Source of the DNA: Paenibacillus oryzisoli
GTDB taxonomy: Bacteria; Bacillota; Bacilli; Paenibacillales; NBRC-103111
Assembly (NCBI RefSeq): GCF_001653565.1
Contig: NZ_LYPB01000054.1
Span: forward strand, 19,533 to 83,532
Length of the DNA stretch: 64,000 nucleotides
Direction of reading: 5' to 3'
Shown here: positions 38,701-46,929 of the stretch, piece after piece
Layout of the letters: each line of letters begins with the position of its first letter
How positions within the stretch are numbered: the first letter of the stretch is position 1
Made by a program: the position numbers and the translations under genes
Notes under the pieces: model-generated
Database searches by the model: none
What the model was told of the DNA's origin: nothing
The model's input: only the letters and a program-made list of their open reading frames with translations

Positions 38701-41425
38701 GCCGGCTATCACCAGCGTCACCGTCACTCCAAGCACCGCAAGTGTGGTGCAAGGAGGAAGTAAGCAGCTCGCAGCTTCGGTAGTTGCGGCAGGCGGAGCG
38801 GCGACAACGGTCGCGTGGACGAGCAGCAACGCGAAGGTTGCGGTGGACAGCACGGGGAACGTAACTGTAGCAGCAGATGCCGCGCCTAGTGACTATACGA
38901 TCACGGCTACGTCGACGGTGGATAGCAGCAAGAAAGGCACCGCGACGATCACGGTCACGGCAGCGCCGGCTATCACCAGCGTAACCGTGAGCCCAAGCAC
39001 CGCAAGTGTGTTGCAAGGGGGAAGCAAGCAGCTCGCGGCTTCGGTAGTAGCGGTAGGCGGAGCCGCGACAACGGTCGCGTGGACGAGCAGTGACGCGAAG
39101 GTTGCGGTGGACAGCACGGGGAACGTAACTGTAGCAGCAGACGCAGTTGTAGGCGACTATACGATCACGGCGACCTCGACGGTGGATAGCAGCAAGAAAG
39201 GAACCGCGACGATCACGGTCACGGCAGCATTCTCCTATACGATCGCTGCCATTACGGATCCAACATTAACAGCTCTTATTCAAGGATACGTAGCGGGAAC
39301 CCAAGAAACGAGACCTATTGCCATCGTGAATTCCGGTACTGGGGATTTAGGGAATCTGTCGATCTCGCTTAGCGGCGCAAGCGCAAACGACTTTGTCATC
39401 ACACAGCCGGATTCTACTTTAACTAGCGGCGAATCAACAAGTTTTGATATCCATGTTAAGGATGATTTAGTGGCAGGGACCTACACAGCAACGGTCACTG
39501 TATCCGCGGATCACATGACGCCTGTAACGTTTGTCGTTACGCAAGCCGTGAACTTGCCGAATGCTCCTGCAAATCCACAGAATCTCGCGGCTGAAGGTGG
39601 GAATCACCAAGTTACGCTGAGCTGGAATACCGTACTGGATTCAACGAAGTACCATATCTATATGGCAACGGATGCAGATCTAACGAATATCGTTGAAGTA
39701 GCGACTGTCACAGCTGCTACGTATAACGTACAAGATCTGATTAACGGCAACACCTATTACTTTGTGGTAAAATCGGAAAACTTGGGCGGCTTAAGCGCAG
39801 CATCCAATCAAATAAGCGCGACGCCATCAACGATTCCAGGAGCTCCATTTGATGTGACGGCGGTTGCAGGTAACGGACAAGCTGTCGTTACATTTACGGC
39901 CCCCGCCGATAACGGTGGAAGTCCGATTACAGGTTATGAAGTGACTGCTTCACCGGGAAATATAGTCATCGCCTTCGGCGCAAGTCCGATAACCTTAACG
40001 GGACTGACGAATGAAACGAGCTATACATTTACGGTAAAAGCGATCAACGGCGCGGGGAAAAGCGCAGCTTCCGTAGAATCGAACGCTGTCATTCCGAGAG
40101 CCCCAGTTGTGCCATCCGAGCCTTCACAGCCATCTCAGCCTACTGAACCAAAGGCACCGGAAGCGGCGAAAGAAGGTTTGGATATCCTTGTTAACGGGAA
40201 AGTAGAGAATGCAGGCACCGCTACGTTCACGACGCGAAACAATCAAACCGAAATGACGGTGGTTGTGGATGAGGAAAAGCTGAATAAGAGGCTTGCAGCG
40301 GAAGGGCAAAATGCTGTAGTCACAATCCCGATTACTCAAAAATTTGATATCGTCGTTGGCGAACTGAACGGTCAAATGGTGAAGAATATGGAAGACAAGC
40401 AAGCCGTTCTAATGTTCAGAACCGATTATGCGACCTATACGCTTCCAGCGCGACAAATCAATATAGGTGCTATATCCGAGCAGGTCGGTGAGCTAGTAGC
40501 CTTGCAAGACATTAAAGTGCGATTTGAAATCGCCGTTCCGACAAGGGACACGTTGAAGGTAGTGGAGAACGCTGCGGTCAATGGTCAACTATTGCTTGTT
40601 GCCCAACCATTGAACTTCACAGTGAGAGCGGTCTATGACGATAAAGTCGTGGAAGTAACGAATTTCAATGCGTATGTGGAAAGAACGATTGCCATTACGG
40701 ATGAGGTTGATCCGAACAAGATTACGACGGGTGTTGTAGTTGAAGAAGATGGGTCCGTGCGTCATGTACCGACCAAAGTCAGACATATCAACGGGAAGTA
40801 TGAGGCCCAAATCAACAGCTTGACCAACAGTACGTATGCAGTCGTATGGCATCCGCTCGAATTCAGCGATATGGTGAATCATTGGGGGAAGAATGCGGTG
40901 AATGACATGGGGTCGCGAATGGTTGTAAACGGAACAGGTAACGATATGTTCACACCTGATCGAGAGATCACTCGCGCTGAATTTACGGCCATCATCGTTC
41001 GCGGATTAGGTCTTAAGCTTGAAAATGGCACTGCTGAACCATTCTCGGACGTGAAGTTGGGAGATTGGTTCAGTAGCGCCATCAATACGGCGTATTCCCA
41101 TCAACTTATAAGCGGGTTGGAAGACGGTACATTCCGACCGAATGACAACATAACGAGAGAACAGGCAATGGTTATTTTATCCAAATCTATGAGAATAACC
41201 GGTTTGACAGATAAGCTATCCGATCAGCTGGCAGCCAGTGAACTTCTTTCGTTCGAGGATACGGATGAAGTGTCCTCATGGGCACAAAGCAGTGTTGCCG
41301 ATAATGTGAAAGTTGGCATTATTCTTGGAAGAAACGGGGCTCATCTTGCACCAAAGGATTATATCACCCGAGCCGAGGTTGCGACGATGATACAGAGATT
41401 ATTACAAAAATCTGGTCTGATTTAA
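35798..41425 (+). CDS. Giant S-layer-anchored protein: beta-propeller, eight Ig-like repeats, two FN3 domains and three SLH domains
   Basis: 1875-residue exported protein. The signal peptide ends near TASAA. Seven similar blades of about 55 residues (residues 40-430; each with a [VIL]Y.[AVS]W.E strand and IRVKKY.G) form a predicted seven-bladed propeller. Eight Ig-like (Big-type) repeats of 88-91 residues follow (435-1144), then an anchor-like beta domain (1145-1255), two FN3 domains (1256-1345, 1347-1438), a Pro-rich linker, an unrecognised domain (1460-1688) and three SLH domains (1688-1875) that bind pyruvylated wall polymers. The start is TTG 35798, 7 nt after AAAGGAAG; ATG 35819 is possible. 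Probable role: adhesin or carbohydrate-binding surface stalk. Confidence 0.88.
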   Translation: MIPLRRSMTNERIRKMAHSLLAVMIFISLVFTSSTASAASGWSMIDGGGPNGLNVNAANRAEYPAMTVWNGEVYVAWQEKVVPGVTASQIRVKKYNGTGWMSVDGNGPNGLNISSAKDGTRPTLAVSNGSLYLAWTEAVTSSYGQIRVKKYNGTSWTSAEGGSTIGINIDSTKDANFPSLVEYNNALYASWSEVGKIYVKKYDGTEWTIVDGSTNGLNINAATAASFPALAVMENELFVIWSEQNAGIYQIRAKKYDGTSWTTIDGGSAIGLNMATGKHAYYPTLTAVDGVMYAAWFEPIDSTTDDQIRVKKYDGGNTWSSVDGGGKYGINVNTGYRANYVKLAGANNELYAVWSENTGLVGAGSAPVFKIRAKKYNGTAWSSAEFGLSGFIVDNTKAAFYPAIAALNNGLFVAWQEKNSTIEQLRVANLPPPAVNSVTVTPGTASVVQGGSKTLTVAVDAVGGAASTVTWTSSDVTNKVTVNSSGNVTVAADAALGDYTITATSTVDNSKIGTATIKVILPTVNSVLVSPVRATILQGGSRQFAAVVDAVGGTAATVTWTSSDVADKVAVSSTGNVTVAADATPGVYTITATSTVDTSKKGTTTVTVTAAPAINSVTVSPSTASVVQGGSKNLTAAVDAVGGAAQTVTWTSSDVTNKVTVNSSGKVTVAADAPLGDYTITATSTVNTSKKGTATITVTAPPTINSVSVSPSTASVVQGGSEQLTASVDAAGGAATTVTWSSSDLTNKVMVTSSGEVSVAADATPGNYKITATSTFNTSKKGTATITVTAIPPAITSVTVTPSTASVVQGGSKQLAASVVAVGGAATTVAWTSSDAKVAVDSTGNVTVAADAVVGDYTITATSTVDSSKKGTATITVTAAPAITSVTVSPSTASVVQGGSKQLAASVVAVGGAATTVAWTSSDAKVAVDSAGNVTVAADAVVGDYTITATSTVDSSKKGTATITVTAAPAITSVTVTPSTASVVQGGSKQLAASVVAAGGAATTVAWTSSNAKVAVDSTGNVTVAADAAPSDYTITATSTVDSSKKGTATITVTAAPAITSVTVSPSTASVLQGGSKQLAASVVAVGGAATTVAWTSSDAKVAVDSTGNVTVAADAVVGDYTITATSTVDSSKKGTATITVTAAFSYTIAAITDPTLTALIQGYVAGTQETRPIAIVNSGTGDLGNLSISLSGASANDFVITQPDSTLTSGESTSFDIHVKDDLVAGTYTATVTVSADHMTPVTFVVTQAVNLPNAPANPQNLAAEGGNHQVTLSWNTVLDSTKYHIYMATDADLTNIVEVATVTAATYNVQDLINGNTYYFVVKSENLGGLSAASNQISATPSTIPGAPFDVTAVAGNGQAVVTFTAPADNGGSPITGYEVTASPGNIVIAFGASPITLTGLTNETSYTFTVKAINGAGKSAASVESNAVIPRAPVVPSEPSQPSQPTEPKAPEAAKEGLDILVNGKVENAGTATFTTRNNQTEMTVVVDEEKLNKRLAAEGQNAVVTIPITQKFDIVVGELNGQMVKNMEDKQAVLMFRTDYATYTLPARQINIGAISEQVGELVALQDIKVRFEIAVPTRDTLKVVENAAVNGQLLLVAQPLNFTVRAVYDDKVVEVTNFNAYVERTIAITDEVDPNKITTGVVVEEDGSVRHVPTKVRHINGKYEAQINSLTNSTYAVVWHPLEFSDMVNHWGKNAVNDMGSRMVVNGTGNDMFTPDREITRAEFTAIIVRGLGLKLENGTAEPFSDVKLGDWFSSAINTAYSHQLISGLEDGTFRPNDNITREQAMVILSKSMRITGLTDKLSDQLAASELLSFEDTDEVSSWAQSSVADNVKVGIILGRNGAHLAPKDYITRAEVATMIQRLLQKSGLI
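38180..39235 (+). repeat. Four tandem 264-bp coding repeats
   Basis: Units start at 38180, 38444, 38708 and 38972, exactly 264 bp apart, and differ by only a few bases each. They encode the last four Ig-like repeats. The first four repeats of the gene (from about 37103) are 267-273 bp long and more diverged. Confidence 0.9.
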
Positions 41426-41477
41426 CCGATTAAAGTGTCTTAGATGCCACCCAGTCCCCAAATGTGTATTCATCAAA

Positions 41478-41515
41478 AATCCGCCCACGTATCCTTCAGG
41501 ATATGTGGGCGGATT
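41478..41515 (-). terminator. Terminator of the second YflT-domain gene
   Basis: 11-bp stem AATCCGCCCAC (41478-41488) / GTGGGCGGATT (41505-41515) with inner TATCC/GGATA; T5 follows on the minus strand. It also lies after the S-layer gene, so it may serve both. Confidence 0.8.
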
Positions 41516-41567
41516 GCCTGTCCAAGTGGAGAATATGCTATACAGTAAGCATGGCATAACGCCAGCT

Positions 41568-42128
41568 TTACAAGGTATTGGTTGGGCGGCTGTTGGCGCC
41601 GTCTGTACTGCTTACATACCCGTAGTCTGTACTGTATCTATCCGCATTGAGCGAATTGTGTTCGCTGAAAACCCGATACGCCCGATGGGCTCGTTCGGCA
41701 TCGCTGTCTACGAGGACGAGCACTTTGCCATTGTGAACATATTTGTCATAATCCATCGCGTCCTTCTCGGGGATACCGAGTCCGATCAAGGCGCCGGCTA
41801 GTCCGCCTACACTTGCGCCGGCAGCAGCACCTGTTAAGGTCGCCACGATTGGACCTGCTACAAGGATGGGACCCAGTCCAGGAATCGCTAATGCACCGAT
41901 GCTCACAAGCAGCCCCGTCACGCCGCCCAATACGCCGCCTGTCGCTGCGCCTGTTGCAAGACCCTCTTCCGCTTTAGTCTCGGTCGCTTCTTCGATGTGG
42001 TCCAAATCATCGCGATCGCGGCCTACTACGGAGAGTTCCTCCGAGTGATATCCTTCTGCCTTCAATTGGTTGATGACGCGAATCGCTTCTTCCTCCGTGT
42101 TGAATACGCCGATAATATGTTTGCTCAT
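41568..42128 (-). CDS. General stress protein with YflT domain (GSP17M-like), copy 2
   Basis: 186 residues, nearly the same as copy 1 over the first 120 residues (SKHIIGVFNTEEEAIRVINQL; AATGGVLGGVTGLLVSIGALA) and diverged towards the C-terminus. ATG 42128 follows GGAGGGATTACC, the same leader as copy 1. A SigB-like promoter stands at 42194-42218. Both copies have the same orientation and flank the hydrolase and S-layer genes, so they arose by duplication and could recombine. Confidence 0.85.
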   Translation of the reverse strand: MSKHIIGVFNTEEEAIRVINQLKAEGYHSEELSVVGRDRDDLDHIEEATETKAEEGLATGAATGGVLGGVTGLLVSIGALAIPGLGPILVAGPIVATLTGAAAGASVGGLAGALIGLGIPEKDAMDYDKYVHNGKVLVLVDSDAERAHRAYRVFSEHNSLNADRYSTDYGYVSSTDGANSRPTNTL

Positions 42129-42193
42129 GGTAATCCCTCCTGGAATGTTAAGTGTTAGCAGGCACATAAGGCCGACTGTGGTATAAGATTACT

Positions 42194-42218
42194 TAACCCC
42201 ATTACCTTGATATCAAAC
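42194..42218 (-). promoter_or_regulatory. SigB-like promoter of YflT-domain gene copy 2
   Basis: Minus strand GTTTGA (42218-42213), 13-bp spacer, GGGTTA (42199-42194). Confidence 0.6.
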
Positions 42219-42319
42219 AGCAAGTAACAAGGATTGCGATCTCCACACACAAACCTATATACTGGTTTTAGGAACCATTAAATGAATACACATCATTTTA
42301 TCTGAAAGGTGAGATAACC

Positions 42320-42895
42320 ATGTCGATTGATTTATCCAAAGGTCAACGCATTGACCTAACCAAAACGAACCCAGGTCTAACCAAAATCATTGTAGGACTT
42401 GGCTGGGATACCAACAGATATAATGGCGGTGGAGATTTCGATCTCGATGCCTCCGCGTTTCTTCTGCATGAAGATGGCAAAGCCAAATCAGCAGCTGATT
42501 TCGTTTTCTATAATAACCTTAAAGCGTATGACGGCGCTGTTGTTCACACGGGCGACAATCGTACGGGTGAAGGTGATGGTGATGATGAACAAATCTTGAT
42601 CGATTTCTCTAAAGTTCCGGCAGCTATTAGTCGGATTGGCATTACGGTTACGATTCATGATGCACAAGCACGTGCCCAGAATTTTGGACAAGTTAGCCAC
42701 GCATTCGTAAGGGTTGTCAATGAAGCGAATAACAATGAGATTCTTCGTTATGATTTAGGTGAAGACTTTTCCATAGAAACAGCGGTTGTGTTCTGTGAAT
42801 TTTATCGTCATGGGGGCGACTGGAAATTCCAAGCGGTAGGTAGTGGTTTCTCGGGCGGATTAGCTGCCCTAGTAACGAATTATGGCTTGAGCTAG
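42320..42895 (+). CDS. TerD-family calcium-binding stress protein
   Basis: This 191-residue protein is a standard TerD domain. The Ca2+-binding acidic motifs are intact: [13 protein letters not shown] (about residues 37-49) and [15 protein letters not shown] (about 77-91). TerD proteins belong to tellurite-resistance and general stress/surface-damage gene clusters; biochemical role is still debated. It heads a three-gene group read in the same direction. Confidence 0.93.
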   Translation: MSIDLSKGQRIDLTKTNPGLTKIIVGLGWDTNRYNGGGDFDLDASAFLLHEDGKAKSAADFVFYNNLKAYDGAVVHTGDNRTGEGDGDDEQILIDFSKVPAAISRIGITVTIHDAQARAQNFGQVSHAFVRVVNEANNNEILRYDLGEDFSIETAVVFCEFYRHGGDWKFQAVGSGFSGGLAALVTNYGLS

Positions 42896-42973
42896 AGCTT
42901 AACAGGTTAAGGGTGGTTGCCTCATGGTTACCACTCTTAGGTTTATTATTTTATGAAGAAGGGTGAAGTCAAC

Positions 42974-44215
42974 ATGACCGTCAGTGCTGTAATTAAAGGA
43001 CAAAAGGTAGATGTAACGAAAACGCACCCAGAACTTTCCAATATAGCTGTATATATCGGTTGGCAGGCTCCTAAAGAAATTGAGCTCGATACTTCGGCCT
43101 TTTTACTTGCGCAGAACGGTAAGGTTCGTGGTGATGAAGATCTTATCTTTTACGGAAACCCTAGCAATAGTTTTATGTCATACATCGAGAAGCAGGCCAA
43201 TGAAAGACAATTGAATATTGATCTGAAACGAGTGCTGCCTGCCGTTGATAAGATTGCTTTTACACTTACGATCTATGAAAGTGAAGCGAGGCGTCAGAAT
43301 TTTAGCAGCGTCAGCAGTGTCTATCTTCGTTTCGTGAATGGGACAACAGGGCAAGAAATACTTCGTTATGACTTGGGCAATCAGTTCTCCGTAGAATCGG
43401 CTATTGTAATAGGAGAATTATATAGATACAACGGGGAGTGGAAGTTTAGCGCCATTGGTGCTGGATATGCTGGAGGCCTTAAAGAGCTATGTGCGAGCTA
43501 TGGGGTAGTGGTAGAGGATCAGCCGCCAACGTTGAAAGCACCAGAGATTCAGATCGCACCGCCGAAACCAGCAGAACCGAAACTAGAACCGAAACCAGAG
43601 CCACAGATTAATCTTTCCAAAATTGTATTGGCGAAAAAAGGGGATAAGATCAACCTTGAGAAGAAATCGGGCGGTCTAGGGGAAATCTTAATCAACCTGA
43701 ACTGGAATCAGAAACCCAAAGAGGACGTCGCTTTCTGGATCGATTCACCAAACGGGATTGATCTTGACCTAGCCTGTCTCTATGAACTTAAGGATGGCAG
43801 AAAAGGGTTGATTCAAGCGCTAGGCAACACATTCGGGTCCCTTACGCGTGAGCCCTATATCGCACTGGATGGGGATGATCGAACAGGTTCGGTCAAAACG
43901 GGGGAGAACATTCGCATTAATGGAACCAAGCTGGTAAATTTCAAACGGATCCTCATCTTCACTTTTATTTACGAGGGTGTATCGAAGTGGTCTGAGGCGG
44001 ATGGCATTGTCACGATGAAGCAAAATGGTGGACCTGACATCATTGTTAAACTCGATGAGCATGACAACGATCTCCCGATGTGTGCCATCGCTTTGATTCA
44101 GAACGTGAAGGATGAAACGTTAAGTATTGAGCGTATCGTAAGGCATTTCAAGGGACATCAAGAGCTGGACAAGGCCTATAACTGGGGTTTGAGATGGGTT
44201 GTAGGCAGCAAATAA
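42974..44215 (+). CDS. Fusion of two TerD-like domains (TerA-like)
   Basis: 413 residues: TerD-like domain 1 (about 1-180), a Pro/Glu/Lys linker (LEPKPEPQ, about 195-215) and TerD-like domain 2 (about 215-413). Domain 1 keeps ELDTSAFLL but lacks the [13 protein letters not shown] motif, so its calcium site is degenerate. Domain 2 keeps GIDLDLACLYEL and DGDDRTG. ATG 42974 has GGGTGA 7 nt upstream, while ATG 42953 has no site. It lies 78 bp after the first TerD gene, likely in one operon. Confidence 0.88.
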   Translation: MTVSAVIKGQKVDVTKTHPELSNIAVYIGWQAPKEIELDTSAFLLAQNGKVRGDEDLIFYGNPSNSFMSYIEKQANERQLNIDLKRVLPAVDKIAFTLTIYESEARRQNFSSVSSVYLRFVNGTTGQEILRYDLGNQFSVESAIVIGELYRYNGEWKFSAIGAGYAGGLKELCASYGVVVEDQPPTLKAPEIQIAPPKPAEPKLEPKPEPQINLSKIVLAKKGDKINLEKKSGGLGEILINLNWNQKPKEDVAFWIDSPNGIDLDLACLYELKDGRKGLIQALGNTFGSLTREPYIALDGDDRTGSVKTGENIRINGTKLVNFKRILIFTFIYEGVSKWSEADGIVTMKQNGGPDIIVKLDEHDNDLPMCAIALIQNVKDETLSIERIVRHFKGHQELDKAYNWGLRWVVGSK

Positions 44216-44263
44216 ACCGGGCAATGGCGTAAGACAAGGGTATCGTTCTGGGAGGTTCCGTCC

Positions 44264-44812
44264 ATGTTAGAATTTTCTTTTGAAATCATATCAGATTCTA
44301 CGATTAACATCGAGTATATCTATGGCAGCGAACTGTTCAAGTTAAATCTTTTTCTGAGAAATGGTTATTGGACCATTCATCCCTTCGACGGCATGCTTCT
44401 TCAAAATCGGGAGTTATGCAAGCTCGTCATGATAGATTTGTTCAAAAATAAATATTTTCAAATTATGCTTGCCAAAGAAAACATTGCCTTATCGAGCATA
44501 CGAACATCAATTGAATTGGAACCATCGAGCGAGCCTGAGCGATTGAATCCTGCGGAACGTAGAGGGGGCAGGCAGGACGCTCCTCCGATGGATGAAACAG
44601 AAGAATTCATTGGCAATCATTCTATTGAGGAAATCATTCAGATCGAGCATGATAGGATTGAGCAGAGAGTAATCTTTTACGGGGATTTGTTGAAGAAAAT
44701 GTTCATGGACAACTACGGGCCTGGCGATTATGAGTTTGATAAGGTACAGTCCCTGGTGCGCATACTTAAAGAAGCACAAGGTAAGATGATCGAGCTTACG
44801 CATACTAAGTAA
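44264..44812 (+). CDS. Unrecognised protein of the TerD operon
   Basis: A 182-residue soluble, acidic protein that I cannot place in a family. The N-terminal half (about 1-85) looks like a compact beta/alpha domain (FEIISDSTINIEYIYGSELF). A polar linker rich in Pro, Glu and Arg follows, and the C-terminal 70 residues are predicted helical and charged (SIEEIIQIEHDRIEQRV). It begins behind GGGAGG, 48 bp after the TerD fusion gene, and a strong terminator closes the group. Operon position suggests a partner of the TerD proteins. Confidence 0.75.
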   Translation: MLEFSFEIISDSTINIEYIYGSELFKLNLFLRNGYWTIHPFDGMLLQNRELCKLVMIDLFKNKYFQIMLAKENIALSSIRTSIELEPSSEPERLNPAERRGGRQDAPPMDETEEFIGNHSIEEIIQIEHDRIEQRVIFYGDLLKKMFMDNYGPGDYEFDKVQSLVRILKEAQGKMIELTHTK

Positions 44813-44831
44813 TCGCTAGGGTTTACAAAGG

Positions 44832-44876
44832 AATAGACCTCGATTGCCAATGAACTGGCTAGGAGGTCTATTTTTT
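44832..44876 (+). terminator. Terminator of the TerD operon
   Basis: 10-bp stem AATAGACCTC (44832-44841) / GAGGTCTATT (44863-44872) followed by T6. Confidence 0.9.
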
Positions 44877-44890
44877 CATCATCGAGGCAA

Positions 44891-45080
44891 ATAGATGGAT
44901 TTTATGCAGTTATATGTTTGGAAATTTTGGTCAAAGACTCATTAGATGGAAAACCTACAGTTAATCTTATACAATTTAATCAATTTGGCCCAAAGGGGCA
45001 GTTTTAACTACAGGTTTTACAGTTAAATCGAATTTTCGAAGATAATCCTCGTAAATAGCTGTACATTTTCCAGTTATTAT
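44891..45080. repeat. Dispersed intergenic repeat, copy A
   Basis: About 190 bp alignable along its length with 53911-54094: ATGGATTTTATGCAGTTATAT at the left, TCATTA-ATGGAAAA and GTTAAT-TTATACA inside, TTTTAACTACA and TAAATCGA-TTTT further on, and AAATAGCTGTACATTTTCCA at the right. Left and right ends are inverted relative to each other. Confidence 0.75.
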
Positions 45081-45138
45081 AAATGTGTGGTGCATAAGGA
45101 TGGAGTATGCTTATTTTCCCCACCATCTTCCACGACCG

Positions 45139-45327
45139 CTATAAACAGAAACTCAACACGACCGTAATATCTTTCTCCGTTAGATCGATATGTCCGTGTT
45201 CGTTTCGGTTTAATTGATATCCGTTTTCCTCGATCCCCTTACATATGCGGAATAGCCGATGTTCGTCCATTCCGATTAACTTTGCGAAATGTGCAAGATA
45301 CATGGGCTTATCATTGAGTGAAATCAT
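45139..45327 (-). CDS. Small HTH-like hypothetical protein (possible fragment)
   Basis: 62 residues beginning MISLNDKPMYLAHFAKLIGM and resembling the N-terminal DNA-binding segment of MerR/RacA-like proteins (AKLIGMDEHRLFRICKGIEE). The ribosome binding site is only fair (AGGTAAGAG close to the start). It may be a real small protein or the surviving N-terminal fragment of a longer gene. No promoter or operon context supports it. Confidence 0.45.
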   Translation of the reverse strand: MISLNDKPMYLAHFAKLIGMDEHRLFRICKGIEENGYQLNRNEHGHIDLTEKDITVVLSFCL

Positions 45328-45492
45328 CTCTTACCTACCTACTCTCTGCCAAGGTTATTTGCGACTTAGCATTAAATTAACAAGAATTGGCTGAAAAGTA
45401 TCAAGAAAATTGTCGTCGACAAGTTCAAAATAGGGATTGTTTGATAGTTTGTCACAAACCCTGGTCAGGCTCTCGAGGCAAACAAGGCGTGC

Positions 45493-45524
45493 AAAAAAAA
45501 GGCCGTCACATCATAGTGACAGCC
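45493..45524 (-). terminator. Terminator of the membrane GGDEF gene
   Basis: On the minus strand GGCTGTCAC / GTGACGGCC with loop TATGAT, then T8. Confidence 0.85.
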
Positions 45525-45529
45525 AACGT

Positions 45530-46711
45530 CTACGTATCTTGTACTTGTTTATCAACAGAGCCTCGATACACGCCGTTTCGACCGTTCCTCTTAGCTTGGT
45601 AGAGGGCTTTGTCACAAGTCGAGTACAGCTCCTCGAAATGTGTTCGTTCATCCGGAGCGAACGTGAGAACTCCTATACTGATCGTGTAGGAGAGCCGTAA
45701 TTCAGGAACATGTGCGCCTTCTGCGGCCTGTCTAAGTTTCTCCGCACACAGTGAGGAATCCTGTTCATCCATGCCGGGTATGATGATGGCGAATTCGTCT
45801 CCGCCATATCTGGCGAAAAGATCATCAGCGCCGAGCTGTGTTTTCATTCGAGTCGTGAGGTCGATGAGCACTTGATCGCCAGTATCATGACCGAATGTAT
45901 CATTAATGGACTTGAAATTATCAATATCAAATAGCAGCAAGGTAATGGGCTTCTTCATTTTCGCGTAAGTGGCAATGTACTGATCGGTGCGTGCGATGAA
46001 CGTCCTGCGGTTCAGTGTGCCGGTTAAATCGTCATAATTGGCCATCCGAAGGAGGGCTCGGTCGGTTTGCTCTTTCATTAAGAGGATGAACCCCGTATTT
46101 CCTGCAATCATGACGAAATATTGGCCTAGCAGTACCAAGCTCTGATTCCCGTCGAGATGATAAAAACTGATCAATGTATCGAAGAATGCGGCGCTAACGA
46201 GACGAATCAGAAGAAATACGACGATCGTCAGATACAGATAGCCTAGAACATGCGTCACCATGGATGCGGCTCGTATTTGAATCATTTTGTACGCCGGAAT
46301 GAGAAGGCTCACAGCGATACCGACGGAAACGAAGGAAATTCTAAGTTTCTCTACGTTGTCGAAAAACAGGATGAAGTGGAAGCCAACAATATTGAAAATG
46401 GTTAAAGCAATATACAGATTACGCGTGAACCTGCTCAGGATGTTCTGGATTTTCAGCACGGAAATCGTTTCAAGGGCATAACCGATAAAGAGTGATGAGT
46501 TCACAAGAGACACGGTAAGTGTATCCGATAGGCCGCCACGGAGAATTAAGATCATCCACGCAGTGGCTTGTAAGCATTTTGCATAGAAAAAGTATCTGAT
46601 TGTACTTTCGTTCTTCTGTTGACGCCAGTAGGCGATGATGAACACGGCTGTAAATAGATGGCCGATGACCAGTGTCAACAAGATCGTTTTCATATCTAAA
46701 AGTAGATCCAT
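45530..46711 (-). CDS. Membrane-bound diguanylate cyclase (GGDEF)
   Basis: 393 residues. Six to seven membrane helices (about residues 7-205) form an unrecognised sensor region, followed by a GGDEF domain (about 220-385) with DLTGTLNRR, DIDNFKSINDTFGHD and the active-site RYGGDEF. It should make cyclic di-GMP, controlling motility or surface attachment. No EAL domain is present. ATG 46711 has GAGGT 5 nt upstream; longer starts up to 46753 lack a site. It is divergent from a second GGDEF gene. Confidence 0.9.
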   Translation of the reverse strand: MDLLLDMKTILLTLVIGHLFTAVFIIAYWRQQKNESTIRYFFYAKCLQATAWMILILRGGLSDTLTVSLVNSSLFIGYALETISVLKIQNILSRFTRNLYIALTIFNIVGFHFILFFDNVEKLRISFVSVGIAVSLLIPAYKMIQIRAASMVTHVLGYLYLTIVVFLLIRLVSAAFFDTLISFYHLDGNQSLVLLGQYFVMIAGNTGFILLMKEQTDRALLRMANYDDLTGTLNRRTFIARTDQYIATYAKMKKPITLLLFDIDNFKSINDTFGHDTGDQVLIDLTTRMKTQLGADDLFARYGGDEFAIIIPGMDEQDSSLCAEKLRQAAEGAHVPELRLSYTISIGVLTFAPDERTHFEELYSTCDKALYQAKRNGRNGVYRGSVDKQVQDT

Positions 46712-46929
46712 TTCGAACCTCATCTGACTGTTAGAAGTATTGGGAATTATCAAAAATATTGTCGAATACCACTACTTTACCATATTAGTGAAGGGTTTTG
46801 TTTCGAATTTTTACTTCTGTTCGTTTTCGGGTGGATTCGACTGCATAAACCAAATATTCCTTGAAAAGTATGGAACAAGTGTGTCACTATAGACCTAGAT
46901 AGATATAAATGGATGATGGTGATTTTGGG

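Noticed and set aside
37820..39016. 398-residue minus-strand frame opposite the Ig-like repeats
   Set aside because: Arg/Cys-rich shadow of the repetitive plus-strand gene, repeating with the same 264-bp period.
38180..39235. Mobile element or CRISPR signal from the 264-bp repeats
   Set aside because: The repeats are in frame and encode consecutive Ig-like domains.
42260..42300. SigB-like promoter before the first TerD gene
   Set aside because: GTTTTA is followed by GAATAC rather than a GGGT-type -10; not convincing.
45387..45700. Plus-strand frames opposite the end of the GGDEF gene
   Set aside because: They overlap the terminator and the antisense of a confident GGDEF domain.
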